Shown one piece after another: positions 1 to 8,501 of a DNA stretch of 35,707 nucleotides. The stretch comes from Novosphingobium sp. (GTDB taxonomy: Bacteria; Pseudomonadota; Alphaproteobacteria; Sphingomonadales; Sphingomonadaceae). The position numbers and the translations under genes are program-made. The notes beneath the pieces were generated by a model. That model was given only the letters and a program-made list of their open reading frames with translations. It did not search any database and was not told the origin of the DNA. The stretch spans positions 1-35,707 of the forward strand of contig JAGREN010000004.1 in the NCBI GenBank assembly GCA_020446505.1. The letters are read 5' to 3'. Each line of letters opens with the position of its first letter. Positions within the stretch are counted from its first letter, which is position 1.

Positions 1-1210
1 AGTCCGGCATCGAGACGCGTTCGGGGTTGAGGAAGCGTTCGAACAGCAGGCCGAGCCTGATCGGATCGAGATCGGTAATCGTCAGCGACCACGCGACCAG
101 CGAGCCCGCGCCCGAGCCGCGTCCCGGCCCCACCGGAATGCCATTCTCCTTGGCCCACTTGATGAAGTCGGCAACGATCAGGAAGTAACCGGGAAAGCCC
201 ATGCCCTTGATGACGTCGATCTCGAATTCGAGACGATCCTCGTAGGCCTTGCGCTCCTCGTCCGACAGGTCGCCATAGGGCTCCAGCCGCTTGGCAAGGC
301 CTGCCCGCGCATCCTCGGCCAGCATGCGTTCCTCGCCTTCGATGTCACCGGCAAGGCTGGGCAGGATCGGCGCGCGGCGCGGCGGCGCATAGGCGCAGCG
401 CTGGGCCACGACGAGCGTGTTGGAAATCGCCTCGGGCAGGTCGGGGAAGATTTCCTCCATCATCGGAGAACTCTTCACCCAGCGTTCGCGCGAGGAGCGA
501 GGCCGTTCGGCTGCATCGATGTGGGTCGAATTGGCAATGCACAGCAGCGCATCGTGGGCGGCGTGAAAGCCCGGCTCCGCATAGTTGGCGGGATTCGACG
601 CGACCAGAGGAATGTCGCGGGCATAGGCAAGGCCGATCAGCGCCTCTTCGCTTGCGGCCTCGACCGGATCGCCGGTGCGCGCAATCTCGATATAGAGCCT
701 GTCGCCAAACAGCCTCTGCAAAGTGTCGCAATAGTGTTCCGCCGCCTCCTGCCTGCCATCGGCGAGCAGTCGCGCCAGTGCGCCTTCGCCCGCGCCGGTA
801 AGGCAGATCAGTCCCCCGCTATGGCCTACCAGCGCATCGAGCGGAACGTGCGCGTCCATGTGGAGCGGCCGGTCGAGGTGCGCGGAGGAGACCAGATGGC
901 ACAGGTTCTGCCAGCCCTCCTCGTCCTTGGCGAACAGGGCCAGCCAGTCGACCGGCGGGTCGCCTGCCGGATCGGCCTCGCCGACAGGCCGTGCCACGCC
1001 GAGGAAGGTGCCGATGATCGGCTGAATTCCCGTCTCGCGACAGGCAGCGGCAAAAGCCACCGAGCCGTAAAGCCCGTTGCGGTCGCAGATGGCGATAGCC
1101 GGAAACCCGCGCTCCTTCGCCAGTTTCGCAATGATCTTGGGCTCCACCGCCCCTTCGAGCATCGTGAAGCTGGAAAAGACGCGCAGGGGGACGAAAGGAG
1201 CGAATGCCAT
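1..1210 (-). CDS. dnaE: DNA polymerase III subunit alpha, N-terminal part (cut by window edge)
   Basis: Replicative polymerase catalytic subunit; about 403 N-terminal residues are visible, the rest lies to the left of the window. The start [12 protein letters not shown] fits the beginning of the PHP domain, followed by [21 protein letters not shown] and, near the visible end, the C-family polymerase signature [20 protein letters not shown], then [14 protein letters not shown] and [16 protein letters not shown]. The start at 1210 is chosen by homology of the N-terminus; only a weak AGG sits directly before it. The PHP metal site looks degenerate: in the first motif ([13 protein letters not shown]) both histidines of the active HxH form are missing, so this domain probably has no proofreading nuclease activity and a separate DnaQ would be used. 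It is divergent from the Yip1 gene, with a 139-base gap. Identity is very sure. Confidence 0.96.
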   Translation of the reverse strand, partial: MAFAPFVPLRVFSSFTMLEGAVEPKIIAKLAKERGFPAIAICDRNGLYGSVAFAAACRETGIQPIIGTFLGVARPVGEADPAGDPPVDWLALFAKDEEGWQNLCHLVSSAHLDRPLHMDAHVPLDALVGHSGGLICLTGAGEGALARLLADGRQEAAEHYCDTLQRLFGDRLYIEIARTGDPVEAASEEALIGLAYARDIPLVASNPANYAEPGFHAAHDALLCIANSTHIDAAERPRSSRERWVKSSPMMEEIFPDLPEAISNTLVVAQRCAYAPPRRAPILPSLAGDIEGEERMLAEDARAGLAKRLEPYGDLSDEERKAYEDRLEFEIDVIKGMGFPGYFLIVADFIKWAKENGIPVGPGRGSGAGSLVAWSLTITDLDPIRLGLLFERFLNPERVSMPD

Positions 1211-1296
1211 CCTTGCATAGCTAGCGCGCAGGACACGGCGATCAACCCGCACAGCCCGCCACGATCCGCAAAGCTGGGGACAGCGCGCCTATACTT

Positions 1297-1306
1297 GTCA
1301 AAATTG
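1297..1306. promoter_or_regulatory. GTCAAAATTG motif upstream of the Yip1 gene
   Basis: An AT-rich ten-base word in the GC-rich dnaE/Yip1 divergent gap. The same ten bases occur in the cfa promoter spacer at 9758-9767, where they form most of a dyad. It may be a shared operator or only a chance match; no good -35/-10 pair was found around this copy. Confidence 0.2.
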
Positions 1307-1349
1307 CACGCTATGCTCGCGGCTTGGGGACCTAGCAGGAGGGACGGAC

Positions 1350-2522
1350 ATGACCGAAGGATTGGGGCCGATACCGGCGTCGCTGATCGATCGCGCCAAA
1401 GCGATCGTCCTGAAACCGAACGACGAGTGGCCGAAGATCGCCACGGAAACGCAGAGCCAAGGCGATATCCTGCGCAGCTACGTTCTGCCACTGGCAGCAA
1501 TCGGACCCATCGCGGGCCTGATCGGCAGCCAGGTATTCGGATATGGCGCGCTGTTCGTCTCGATCCGACCGAGCCTGATGTCATCGCTGACGTCTGCCGT
1601 GCTCAGCTTCGTGCTGACCATCGTCGGCGTATTCGTGCTCGCCGCGATTGCAGACTGGCTTGCCCCCAAGTTCGAGGGGCAGTCGAACAAGCTCAATGCC
1701 TTCAAACTCGTCGCCTATGGCGGCACGGCGGCGTGGCTGGCAGGCATTTTCAGCCTCGTGCCGATGCTGGCGGTGTTCGGCCTTCTTGGCCTCTACAGCC
1801 TCTACCTGTTCTACACCGGTTCCGGCCCGATGATGGCGATCCCCGAAGCAAAGCGGGTGGCCTACACGGCTGTCACCTTCCTCGCCGCGGCAGTCCTTTA
1901 CTGGATCGTTGCTCTGATCGTCGGCATGATCGTTGCCGCCATCGGCTTCGGTGCGGCCGGGATCGGCGCAATCGCCGGGGCATCGGCGGACGACGACGAG
2001 GTTACGATCTCGATTCCCGGCGTCGGCTCGGTCAATTCCAGCAAGATCGAGGAAGCTGCCGCGCGGGCCGAAAAGATCCAGAAGGGCGAGATCAAGCCCG
2101 TTCCAACGGACACGCTGAAAGCCATGTTGCCCGATTCGATCGGCAGCTTTTCACGCACCGGCTTCTCGACGATGGCCATGGGTGTCGCCGGTTCGGGCGT
2201 CGAGGGTGACTACAAGGCCGGCGACCAGCAGTTCAGCCTGAAGGTGCAGGACATGCTCGCGCTGTCCGGCATTGCCGGAATCGGTTCCGCCATGGGCATC
2301 GAGCAGGAAAAGGAAGACGAGAACGGCTACGAGCGCATCGGCACCGTCGATGGCCAGTGGCGCGAGGAACGCTGGCGCAAGAACAGCAACAGCGGAACCT
2401 ATGCGGTGATGATCGCCGATCGCTTCCGGGTCGAAGCCAGTGGCAATGTCGAAAACATCGACGTGCTCAAGGGCGCGGTCGCCTCGATCAACGAGGGCGA
2501 CCTCAAGAATCTCGCCGAATAG
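1350..2522 (+). CDS. Yip1-family multi-pass inner membrane protein
   Basis: A 390-residue protein. Residues about 10-205 match the Yip1 type: an N-terminal RAKAIVLKPNDEWPKIA segment, typical of bacterial Yip1 proteins, then about five hydrophobic segments (near 45-65, 85-105, 125-150, 170-190, 190-210) rich in Gly and Ala. The C-terminal 170 residues are soluble, charged and without a family I recognise; they contain a VNSSKIEEAAARAEKIQKGE helix and a sheet-like end (WREERWRKNSNSGTYAVMIA) that could be a surface domain. An AGGAGG sits 7 bases before the ATG, so the start is firm. It stands alone: dnaE diverges upstream and the next gene is convergent. Function in bacteria is unknown. The Yip1 call is from sequence pattern; the role of the C-terminal domain is open. 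Confidence 0.8.
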   Translation: MTEGLGPIPASLIDRAKAIVLKPNDEWPKIATETQSQGDILRSYVLPLAAIGPIAGLIGSQVFGYGALFVSIRPSLMSSLTSAVLSFVLTIVGVFVLAAIADWLAPKFEGQSNKLNAFKLVAYGGTAAWLAGIFSLVPMLAVFGLLGLYSLYLFYTGSGPMMAIPEAKRVAYTAVTFLAAAVLYWIVALIVGMIVAAIGFGAAGIGAIAGASADDDEVTISIPGVGSVNSSKIEEAAARAEKIQKGEIKPVPTDTLKAMLPDSIGSFSRTGFSTMAMGVAGSGVEGDYKAGDQQFSLKVQDMLALSGIAGIGSAMGIEQEKEDENGYERIGTVDGQWREERWRKNSNSGTYAVMIADRFRVEASGNVENIDVLKGAVASINEGDLKNLAE

Positions 2523-2534
2523 GCGGCGCTCCCG

Positions 2535-2810
2535 TCAGCCGCGAGGGAAATCCTCGCGGCGATGGAGCGAGCGGATTTCGCCGATCTCGAAACGCCGGTC
2601 GCCACTCTTCTGGATGGCATAGTCGCCTTGCTCGGCCTCGGGCAGGTTCATGACGAAAGTGATGAGCTCGGCGAAGGTGCCGCGCCGGATCGTCTGGAAA
2701 TTGAAGGCAACGCCCCCGCTCTCCCGCTTCAGGAGACTGGCACTGTCGTCCCAGTCCGGACCGGGTTGGCCGCCCGATTCACCCTGAAAGGTGGTGGGGT
2801 TGCTGCTCAT
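2535..2810 (-). other. possible internal translation start giving a 91-residue soluble protein
   Basis: In frame within the membrane protein gene, an ATG at 2810 is preceded by GGAAGGA at a 6-base distance. The product would start MSSNPTTFQGESGG and contain only the soluble domain. The join between the membrane part and the soluble part falls exactly here, which fits either an in-frame gene fusion or dual translation. Confidence 0.35.
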
Positions 2811-3167
2811 GGCGATTCCTTCCGTAGATGATGCGTCACTTTCCAACCTGGCTGCGCGGATCCTGGCGCGCGTGCTGCGCACGTTGGCGACTGCTTCATA
2901 AATGATCAGTGCGCCGAGAAAAATCCAGACCCAAAGCGGAATATTTCGTCCCGCGATGGCGAGGTAAAGGTAGGCGGAAACGAAGCAGAAACCCGCGCAC
3001 AGCGTCGGCACAACGGTCGACCGCCCTGCCTTGGCCCGCCTGACCAGCCATGCAATCGAGGCGAAGAAGAACGGGATAGCGCCGACATAGATCGTGCCGA
3101 ACAAGATCGGATTGACGCCGTAATCCCGGCCCAGCGACAGGAACCAGTCCTGCAGCTGGTCGAGCAT
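2535..3167 (-). CDS. membrane protein of unknown function, apparently two-part, third gene of the lol unit
   Basis: A 210-residue reading frame that I do not recognise. Residues 1-118 hold three hydrophobic segments (about 20-42, 52-72, 75-93) ending in an Arg-rich stretch (VRSTRARIRAARLE). Residues 120-210 are soluble and acidic, with AFNFQTIRRGTFAELITFVMN and a charged C-terminus. Its ATG overlaps the lolD stop by one base (TGATG), so translation is coupled to lolD. A second possible start (ATG at 2810, before SSNPTT) has its own Shine-Dalgarno GGAAGGA 6 bases upstream, so the soluble part may also be made alone, or two genes were fused in frame. Its place suggests a link to the cell envelope, but this is inference only. 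Confidence 0.6.
   Translation of the reverse strand: MLDQLQDWFLSLGRDYGVNPILFGTIYVGAIPFFFASIAWLVRRAKAGRSTVVPTLCAGFCFVSAYLYLAIAGRNIPLWVWIFLGALIIYEAVANVRSTRARIRAARLESDASSTEGIAMSSNPTTFQGESGGQPGPDWDDSASLLKRESGGVAFNFQTIRRGTFAELITFVMNLPEAEQGDYAIQKSGDRRFEIGEIRSLHRREDFPRG
2538..2560. terminator. GC-rich hairpin between convergent genes
   Basis: A perfect 9-bp inverted repeat, GCCGCGAGG and CCTCGCGGC, with the 5-base loop GAAAT. It lies just past the Yip1 gene stop and inside the last codons of the reverse-strand membrane protein. No T-run follows on either strand, so it may be a weak two-way terminator or an mRNA 3' end stabiliser. Confidence 0.45.
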
Positions 3168-3841
3168 CAGGAAAGCGTGCCGTCGTGCAGACGAACCACC
3201 CGATCCATCGACGCGGCCAGCCGCTCGTTATGCGTTGCGACGAGTGCGGCGCTGCCTTCTCCGCGCACCAGTTGCAGGAACTGGACCAGCACCTTGTCGG
3301 CAGTGGCTTCGTCGAGATTGCCGGTCGGCTCGTCGGCCAGCACCAGTTGCGGCTTGTTCGCCAGGGCGCGAGCGACGGCGACACGCTGCTGCTCTCCGCC
3401 CGACAGCTTGCTGGGCCGATGGTGCAGCCGCTCTCCAAGGCCGAGCGAGGTCAGCAGTTCGACAGCCCGCGCCTCTGCTTCCTCACGCGGCTTGTCAGCA
3501 ACCAGCTGCGGCAGGATGACGTTCTCCATCGCGTCGAAATCGGGCAGCAGGTGGTGAAACTGGTAGATAAAGCCCAGGTGATCGCGGCGGATCGCGGCGC
3601 GCGCATCTTTGCCGAGGCGCGAGGCGTCGTGGCCTGCAATCTCGATCTTGCCGCCGAACCCGCCTTCCAGCAGCCCGACTGCCTGAAGCATGGTCGACTT
3701 GCCTGAGCCAGAGGCGCCAAGCAGCGCGACGATCTCGCCGGGCCTGACCGACAGGTCGATGCCGCGCAGCACGTCGATCTTCACGCCGCCCTGCTCGAAG
3801 CTGCGGGTCAGCCCGACGATGCGAACCACGGGACTACTCAT
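3167..3841 (-). CDS. lolD: lipoprotein-releasing ABC transporter ATP-binding protein LolD
   Basis: A 224-residue ABC ATPase that powers release of outer-membrane lipoproteins from the inner membrane. Walker A is GASGSGKST (about residue 40), the signature is [15 protein letters not shown] (about 144), Walker B is [12 protein letters not shown] (about 165) and the switch His is in VATHNER (about 198). The order and the TGNLD ending are typical of the LolD/MacB/FtsE group; the partner gene decides for LolD. The start [11 protein letters not shown] at 3841 overlaps the end of the lolC-like gene by 8 bases; a longer frame to 3901 would run far into that gene and has no homology. The stop overlaps the start of the next gene. 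A coupled three-gene unit is likely. Confidence 0.93.
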   Translation of the reverse strand: MSSPVVRIVGLTRSFEQGGVKIDVLRGIDLSVRPGEIVALLGASGSGKSTMLQAVGLLEGGFGGKIEIAGHDASRLGKDARAAIRRDHLGFIYQFHHLLPDFDAMENVILPQLVADKPREEAEARAVELLTSLGLGERLHHRPSKLSGGEQQRVAVARALANKPQLVLADEPTGNLDEATADKVLVQFLQLVRGEGSAALVATHNERLAASMDRVVRLHDGTLS

Positions 3842-5087
3842 AGCGCAGCACCTGAACCGGATCCGTACTCGCCGCCTTCCACGCGGGATAGAGCGTGGCA
3901 AGGAAGCTGAAGACCAGCGCCATCACGCAGATCGCCGCGATTTCGACAGGATCGCTGCGGCTCGGCAGTTCGGTCAGGAAGCGGATCGAGGGATCCCAAA
4001 GGTTCTGGCCGGTCAGCAGTTCGATCAGATGCACGATCGGCTGCCGGAAATAGAGGAACACGAAGCCCAGAACCAGTCCGACCACGGTGCCCAGCGCGCC
4101 GATCAGGAAGCCGGTCATCACAAAGATCTTCATCAGCGATGTTCGCGTCGCGCCCATGGTTCGCAGGATGGCAATGTCCCGAGTCTTGGCTCGCACCAGC
4201 ATGATGAGCGAGGACAGGATGTTGAATACGGCGACCAGCACGATGATCGACAGCACCACGAACATGGCGACGCGCTCTACCGCGAGCGCCTCGAACAGGG
4301 TCGCGTTGATCGTCTTCCAGTCGCTGATGATCGCCTTGCCCGCAAGCTTTTGCGAGAGAGGCGCGAGTATCTCGCCGACCCTGTCCGGGTCCTCGGTCGT
4401 GACCTCGATCATGCCGATGCTGTCGCCCGACAGCAGCAAGGTCTGGGCATCGCGCATCGGCATGACGACAAACGCCTGATCGTAGTCGTAGACGCCGATC
4501 TCGAAGATGGCCGAGACATTGTAGGCGATCTGGCGCGGCACCGTGCCGAAAGGGGTGGAGCGGCCCTGCGGATTGATGATCGTGATCGAATCGCCGACGC
4601 GCGCGCCGAGGTTCTCGGCAAGACGCGCACCGATGGCCACGTTGCCACTGCCCGGCTGCAAGTCCTGCCAGCGCCCGACTTTCATCTTGGGAGCGAGCCG
4701 GCGGATATCCTCGCCTGTGTTGCCACGCACCAGCACCGCTTCGACCCTGCCGTTGAAGCTGCCCAGCAGCGGCTGTTCGATCAGCGGGGACGCGCGGGTC
4801 ACGCCGGGCGTTGCGCGAACGTCCCTGAGCACGGACTGCCAGTTATCGAGCCTGCCGCCATAGGCCTGGATGATGGCGTGACCGTTCAGCCCCACGATCT
4901 TGTCGAACAGTTCGGCGCGGAACCCGTTCATCACACTCATCACGATGACGAGCGCTGCAACGCCCAGCATGACCGCGACAAGGCTGATGCCCGCGACCAG
5001 CGCAATGAAGGCCTCGCTCCTGCCCGGAAGCATGTATCGCTTGGCAATGGTCCATTCGAAGGGAGAGAGGAGCAAGCGTCGAGCCAT
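3834..5087 (-). CDS. lolC: lipoprotein-releasing system permease (LolC/LolE type)
   Basis: A 417-residue inner membrane subunit of the Lol export complex. The N-terminus [11 protein letters not shown] followed by a transmembrane segment (about 22-50) and [15 protein letters not shown] is the LolC/LolE hallmark. A large periplasmic MacB-like domain follows (about 50-265), then the FtsX-type region with three membrane segments, including [20 protein letters not shown], the coupling helix that contacts LolD. Only one permease gene is present next to lolD here, so the complex may be a homodimer, as known for some alphaproteobacteria, or a second permease lies elsewhere. The gene is first in the unit; no strong ribosome binding site is visible. 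The choice between the names lolC and lolE is arbitrary. Confidence 0.92.
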   Translation of the reverse strand: MARRLLLSPFEWTIAKRYMLPGRSEAFIALVAGISLVAVMLGVAALVIVMSVMNGFRAELFDKIVGLNGHAIIQAYGGRLDNWQSVLRDVRATPGVTRASPLIEQPLLGSFNGRVEAVLVRGNTGEDIRRLAPKMKVGRWQDLQPGSGNVAIGARLAENLGARVGDSITIINPQGRSTPFGTVPRQIAYNVSAIFEIGVYDYDQAFVVMPMRDAQTLLLSGDSIGMIEVTTEDPDRVGEILAPLSQKLAGKAIISDWKTINATLFEALAVERVAMFVVLSIIVLVAVFNILSSLIMLVRAKTRDIAILRTMGATRTSLMKIFVMTGFLIGALGTVVGLVLGFVFLYFRQPIVHLIELLTGQNLWDPSIRFLTELPSRSDPVEIAAICVMALVFSFLATLYPAWKAASTDPVQVLRYE

Positions 5088-5253
5088 TCAGTCAGCGCGG
5101 GAGAGCACCGGGCAATAGAGTCTGGCTGCAAGGCTGGCAAGCACGCGAGCTGCTCTGTCCCCTGCGACCGGAACAAGGCTGGACAGGCCGGGGGACCATG
5201 TTCCATGCCACGCGCGGCGAGAGAAAAGGCAAAACAATCGAGGATTCGCGAAA

Positions 5254-5757
5254 ATGGACGAACAGGCACGCAAGACCGCGCTGCGCATGATCCCCTATGG
5301 CATCTATGTGATGACCGCCGAGGCAAAGGGCGAGGCTCCTGCCGCCGCGACGGTGAACTGGGTAACCCAGACGAGCTTTTCCCCGCCGCTGATCGCGGTC
5401 GGCGTCAAGACCGACTCGGGTGTCTATGCGGCCACCCGCGCGGCCGGGCATTTCGTGCTCAACATGCTCGGCAAGGGCCAGCAGGGCGCGGCCTTCACTT
5501 TCTTCAAGCCGGCCGAACTGGAAGACGGCAAACTTTCGGGCGAAGCGATCGAATGGGCCGCAAACGGCGCGCCCATGCTGAAAAGCGCGGCTGCTGCCGT
5601 CGAATGCAAGCTCGTCGAGGTCGTGGAACTGGGCGACCATCACACCTTCATCGGCGAAGTGACCAACGTCCATCTGCACACCGAGCCCGAAGGCCGGCCC
5701 GACGAGGCGATCCTTGAGATGAAGGAACTGGGCGAAAAGGTTTTCTACGGCGGCTGA
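5254..5757 (+). CDS. flavin reductase-like FMN-binding protein
   Basis: A 167-residue protein of the flavin reductase-like (DIM6/NTAB, split-barrel) family. Visible marks are the N-terminal IPYGIYVMTAEAKGE strand, the TVNWVTQTSFSPPLIAVGV segment that binds FMN in relatives, FVLNMLGKGQ, and a late DHHTFIGEVT followed by a short tail. Such proteins reduce flavin with NAD(P)H, serve as partner of two-component monooxygenases, or simply bind FMN; no monooxygenase is adjacent, so the role is open. GAGGA lies about 9 bases before the ATG. It is upstream of purF with a 104-base gap that contains a strong hairpin, so the two are probably not simply co-translated. Confidence 0.85.
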   Translation: MDEQARKTALRMIPYGIYVMTAEAKGEAPAAATVNWVTQTSFSPPLIAVGVKTDSGVYAATRAAGHFVLNMLGKGQQGAAFTFFKPAELEDGKLSGEAIEWAANGAPMLKSAAAAVECKLVEVVELGDHHTFIGEVTNVHLHTEPEGRPDEAILEMKELGEKVFYGG

Positions 5758-5769
5758 GGCCCTGATTAG

Positions 5770-5821
5770 GGGGCGGAGCGGCAATGCGGCGCGCTCTGCC
5801 CCTTGCAATTCATGCTGCAAG
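5770..5821 (+). promoter_or_regulatory. tandem hairpins in the purF leader
   Basis: First, an 11-bp stem 5770-5780 with 5792-5802 (GGGGCGGAGCG against CGCTCTGCCCC, one G-U pair, 11-base loop). Second, directly after and sharing one base, a 6-bp stem CTTGCA/TGCAAG at 5802-5807 and 5816-5821. They may end the flavin reductase transcript or control purF. No classical purine riboswitch pattern was seen. Confidence 0.45.
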
Positions 5822-5861
5822 CGCGCACATGCCCCGCATCGACGGCTGGCGCGGACCCTTG

Positions 5862-7343
5862 ATGAACATCACACATCCCTTCCTCGATGCTGACGGCGAC
5901 AAGCTGCGCGAGGAATGCGGCATATTTGGCGTGATCGGCGCTAGGGACGCCGCGGCCATGACCGCGCTCGGCCTCCATGCGCTCCAGCACCGTGGGCAGG
6001 AAGCGGTCGGCATCGTCAGCTTCGACGGTCATGAATTCTTCGCCCGGCGCGGGCTCGGCCATGTCGCGCAGGTGTTTGAAGAGGGCACTCTTTCGGAATT
6101 GCCGGGCGAGATGGCGTCGGGCCATGTCCGCTATTCCACCACCGGCGGTCAGGGCCTGCGCAACGTGCAGCCTCTCCACGCCGACCTGGCTCGCGGTGGT
6201 TTCACCGTGGCCCACAACGGCAACATTTCCAACGCGATGGCGCTCAAGCGCGAGCTGGTGAACAAGGGCGCGATCTTCCAGTCGAGCTCGGATACCGAGG
6301 TCATCATCCACCTCATCGCCACGAGCCGCTATCCGACGCTTCTGGACCGCTTCGTCGATGCCCTGCGCATGATCGAAGGCGCCTATTCGCTGATCTGCAT
6401 GACCACCAAGCGGATGATCGCCTGCCGCGATCCGCTGGGCATTCGCCCACTGGTGATGGGCAAGATCGGCGATGCGACCGTTTTCGCCAGCGAGACGGTC
6501 GCGCTCGACGTGGTCGGCGCCGAATTCATTCGCGAGATCGAGCCGGGCGAGATCGTCGAGGTACGGCAGGACGGCCGGATCACGAGCCATCGCCCCTTCG
6601 GCCCCCAGAACGCGCGCCCCTGCATCTTCGAACACGTCTATTTCAGCCGCCCCGATTCGACGATGGGCGGCCAGTCGGTCTACGCCGTGCGCAAGCAGAT
6701 CGGCGTTGAACTGGCCCGCGAATCGCTGGCCGATGCCGACATGGTCGTTCCCGTGCCGGACAGCGGCGTTCCTGCCGCCATCGGCTATGCGCAGGAATCC
6801 GGCATTCCGTTCGAACTGGGCATCATTCGCTCGCACTATGTCGGCCGCACCTTCATCCAGCCGTCTGACGGCGCGCGGCATGCGGGCGTAAAGCGCAAGC
6901 ACAATGCCAACCACCAGCTCGTCAAGGGCAAGCGAATCGTGCTGATCGACGACTCGATCGTTCGCGGCACGACCAGCCTCAAGATCATCGAGATGATGCG
7001 CGATGCAGGCGCTGCCGAAGTACACATGCGGATTGCCAGCCCGCCAACAGAGCATAGCTGCTTCTACGGCGTCGATACGCCCGAGCGGTCCAAGCTGCTC
7101 GCTGCGAACATGCAGATCGAGGCAATGGCAGACTTCATCAAGGCGGATAGCCTTGCCTTCATTTCCATCGACGGCCTCTACCGTGCCGTGGGCGAAGCGG
7201 GACGCAATGCGCAATGCCCGCAGTTCTGCGACGCCTGCTTTACCGGCGACTATCCGACGCGGCTGACCGATCTGGCCGAGCGTCAGTCGCCCGATCTGCT
7301 GACCCTGCCGCTCGATGATGAGAAGGCCAGCAAGGTCGCGTGA
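5862..7343 (+). CDS. purF: amidophosphoribosyltransferase (first step of purine synthesis)
   Basis: Makes 5-phosphoribosylamine from PRPP and glutamine. With the start at 5862 (MNITHPFLDADGDKLREECG) the protein has 493 residues; the glutaminase nucleophile is Cys19 in CGIFGV, exposed after removal of a short propeptide. The PRPP site is VLIDDSIVRGTTS near residue 365. Cysteines in CIFEHVYF, CFYGVD and CDACFTGDYPT match the four ligands of the [4Fe-4S] cluster of the B. subtilis-type enzyme. A longer frame begins at 5784 but its start is inside a hairpin and its extra 26 residues look unlike the family, so I reject it. The stop overlaps the GTG of the SDR gene by four bases (GTGA), so the two are coupled. 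Confidence 0.96.
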   Translation: MNITHPFLDADGDKLREECGIFGVIGARDAAAMTALGLHALQHRGQEAVGIVSFDGHEFFARRGLGHVAQVFEEGTLSELPGEMASGHVRYSTTGGQGLRNVQPLHADLARGGFTVAHNGNISNAMALKRELVNKGAIFQSSSDTEVIIHLIATSRYPTLLDRFVDALRMIEGAYSLICMTTKRMIACRDPLGIRPLVMGKIGDATVFASETVALDVVGAEFIREIEPGEIVEVRQDGRITSHRPFGPQNARPCIFEHVYFSRPDSTMGGQSVYAVRKQIGVELARESLADADMVVPVPDSGVPAAIGYAQESGIPFELGIIRSHYVGRTFIQPSDGARHAGVKRKHNANHQLVKGKRIVLIDDSIVRGTTSLKIIEMMRDAGAAEVHMRIASPPTEHSCFYGVDTPERSKLLAANMQIEAMADFIKADSLAFISIDGLYRAVGEAGRNAQCPQFCDACFTGDYPTRLTDLAERQSPDLLTLPLDDEKASKVA

Positions 7344-8056
7344 GCGAAAAACCGTTCTCTGGTGAAGTCGCCCTCGTGACGGGCGCGAGCCGCGGCATCG
7401 GTGCAGCGACCGCGCTGGCGCTTGCCGAGGCTGGCGCTCATGTCGTGCTGACGGCACGAGACGCCAAGGCGCTCGAAGAAGTGGAAGAACGCATCCATCA
7501 GGCAGGTGGCACCGCGACCATCGCGCCGGTCAACCTTTCCGAGCCAGACGGGATCGCGCGGCTCGCCACGGCCGTGTCGCAGCGTTGGGACAAGCTCGAC
7601 ATGCTCGTCATCAATGCGGCCCTGCTCCCCCAGCTCGGGCCGGTGACCGACATCGACCAGGGTGCCTTCAACAAGGCGCTGACAGTGAACGTGCTGGCAA
7701 CCCAGGCCCTGCTCGCCAATTTCTCTCCGCTCCTCAAGAAGAGCGGCAATGCGCGCGTGATCGGGCTGACCAGCTCGGTCGCGACTGCGCCCCGCGCCTT
7801 CTGGGGCGCCTATGCCTCGACCAAGGCGGCATTCGAAGTGCTGCTCGATTGCTATGCGCAGGAAACGAAGAATATCGCGAAACTGCGCGTTGCAGTGGTC
7901 AATCCGGGAGCGACCCGGACCCAGATGCGCGCCCGCGCCTATCCCGGCGAGGATCCAGCCACGCTGAAGGGCCCGGAAGTCGTTGCCGAACAACTGGTTC
8001 GCCTGCTTGGTGAACAGTTCGAGAGCGGCCATCACGAATCCGTTAACCACGCATGA
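7340..8056 (+). CDS. SDR-family oxidoreductase coupled to purF
   Basis: A 238-residue classical short-chain dehydrogenase. The Rossmann glycine motif is TGASRGIG (residues 14-21), the NNAG-like motif is INAALLP, the catalytic Ser is in GLTSSVA and the active-site pair is Tyr158/Lys162 in YASTK. TARDAKAL after strand 2 suggests NADP preference. The start is a GTG overlapping the purF stop (GTGA), so it is translated with purF. The substrate is unknown; the pairing of purF with this SDR is something I associate with sphingomonads, but I cannot show it here. The dehydrogenase class is certain; specific function is not. Confidence 0.9.
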   Translation: MSEKPFSGEVALVTGASRGIGAATALALAEAGAHVVLTARDAKALEEVEERIHQAGGTATIAPVNLSEPDGIARLATAVSQRWDKLDMLVINAALLPQLGPVTDIDQGAFNKALTVNVLATQALLANFSPLLKKSGNARVIGLTSSVATAPRAFWGAYASTKAAFEVLLDCYAQETKNIAKLRVAVVNPGATRTQMRARAYPGEDPATLKGPEVVAEQLVRLLGEQFESGHHESVNHA

Positions 8057-8132
8057 AAACGCCAAGTTAACGAAATCCCGGGATAGTTTGCTCGAACCCG
8101 CGTGCATTTCGCGCATGGTTGGAGCCCGTCCG

Positions 8133-8486
8133 ATGCCGATCACGAAGAACTTTGGCAACCGCTATGCCTTAGCTGCTCAGGAAGACCGCAGCGCGCCGCG
8201 CAGCCGTGTCTCCATTCCCGCTTCCCTGCGCCCTTCGGGCAGCAAAGGTTTCCAGACGGTCATCAACGACCTTTCGCTTTCCGGCTTTTCGGCTACCTCG
8301 ATCAACCGCATTCACCCCGGCACTGTCGTCTGGTTGACCATGCCCGGACTGCAATCGATGCAGGCGAGTGTCGTATGGTGGGAAGACAGCCTCGTCGGCT
8401 GTGCCTTCGAGCAGCTGCTCAGCCCGATCATCCACGACAACATTCTCAACCGCTGGACGAACGACGGAACCTACGACCCGCGCTGA
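8133..8486 (+). CDS. PilZ-domain protein (predicted c-di-GMP receptor)
   Basis: A 117-residue single-domain protein. The two ligand motifs are intact: RSAPR (RxxxR) near residue 20 and DLSLSG (DxSxxG) near residue 47. The following strands (GTVVWLTMPGLQ, ASVVWWEDSLVGCAFE) complete the PilZ barrel. It should bind cyclic di-GMP and pass the signal to motility, biofilm or envelope partners, none of which is adjacent. The start at 8133 is chosen because GGAG lies 9 bases upstream and the frame before it is not conserved-looking; an earlier ATG at 8115 lacks a binding site. It is 76 bases downstream of the SDR gene and convergent with cfa. Confidence 0.85.
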   Translation: MPITKNFGNRYALAAQEDRSAPRSRVSIPASLRPSGSKGFQTVINDLSLSGFSATSINRIHPGTVVWLTMPGLQSMQASVVWWEDSLVGCAFEQLLSPIIHDNILNRWTNDGTYDPR

Positions 8487-8501
8487 TCGGGGACGGCAGG
8501 C

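Noticed and set aside
521-2209. Long 562-residue open frame on the + strand over dnaE and the Yip1 gene
   Set aside because: It covers the reverse strand of dnaE and another frame of the Yip1 gene, is rich in Arg, Gly and Asp, and has no family motif: a shadow of GC-rich coding.
3690-5717. 675-residue open frame antisense to the lolC-like gene
   Set aside because: His/Asp/Arg-rich composition typical of the antisense frame of a GC-rich gene; lolC, lolD and the flavin reductase in this span have clear homology.
5766-7457. 563-residue frame antisense to purF
   Set aside because: purF motifs on the + strand are complete; the antisense frame has shadow composition.
8042-8071. Two GTTAAC words 24 bases apart between the SDR and PilZ genes
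   Set aside because: Looked for a CtrA-type TTAA-N7-TTAA site, but the spacing is wrong and the first word lies within the SDR coding end.
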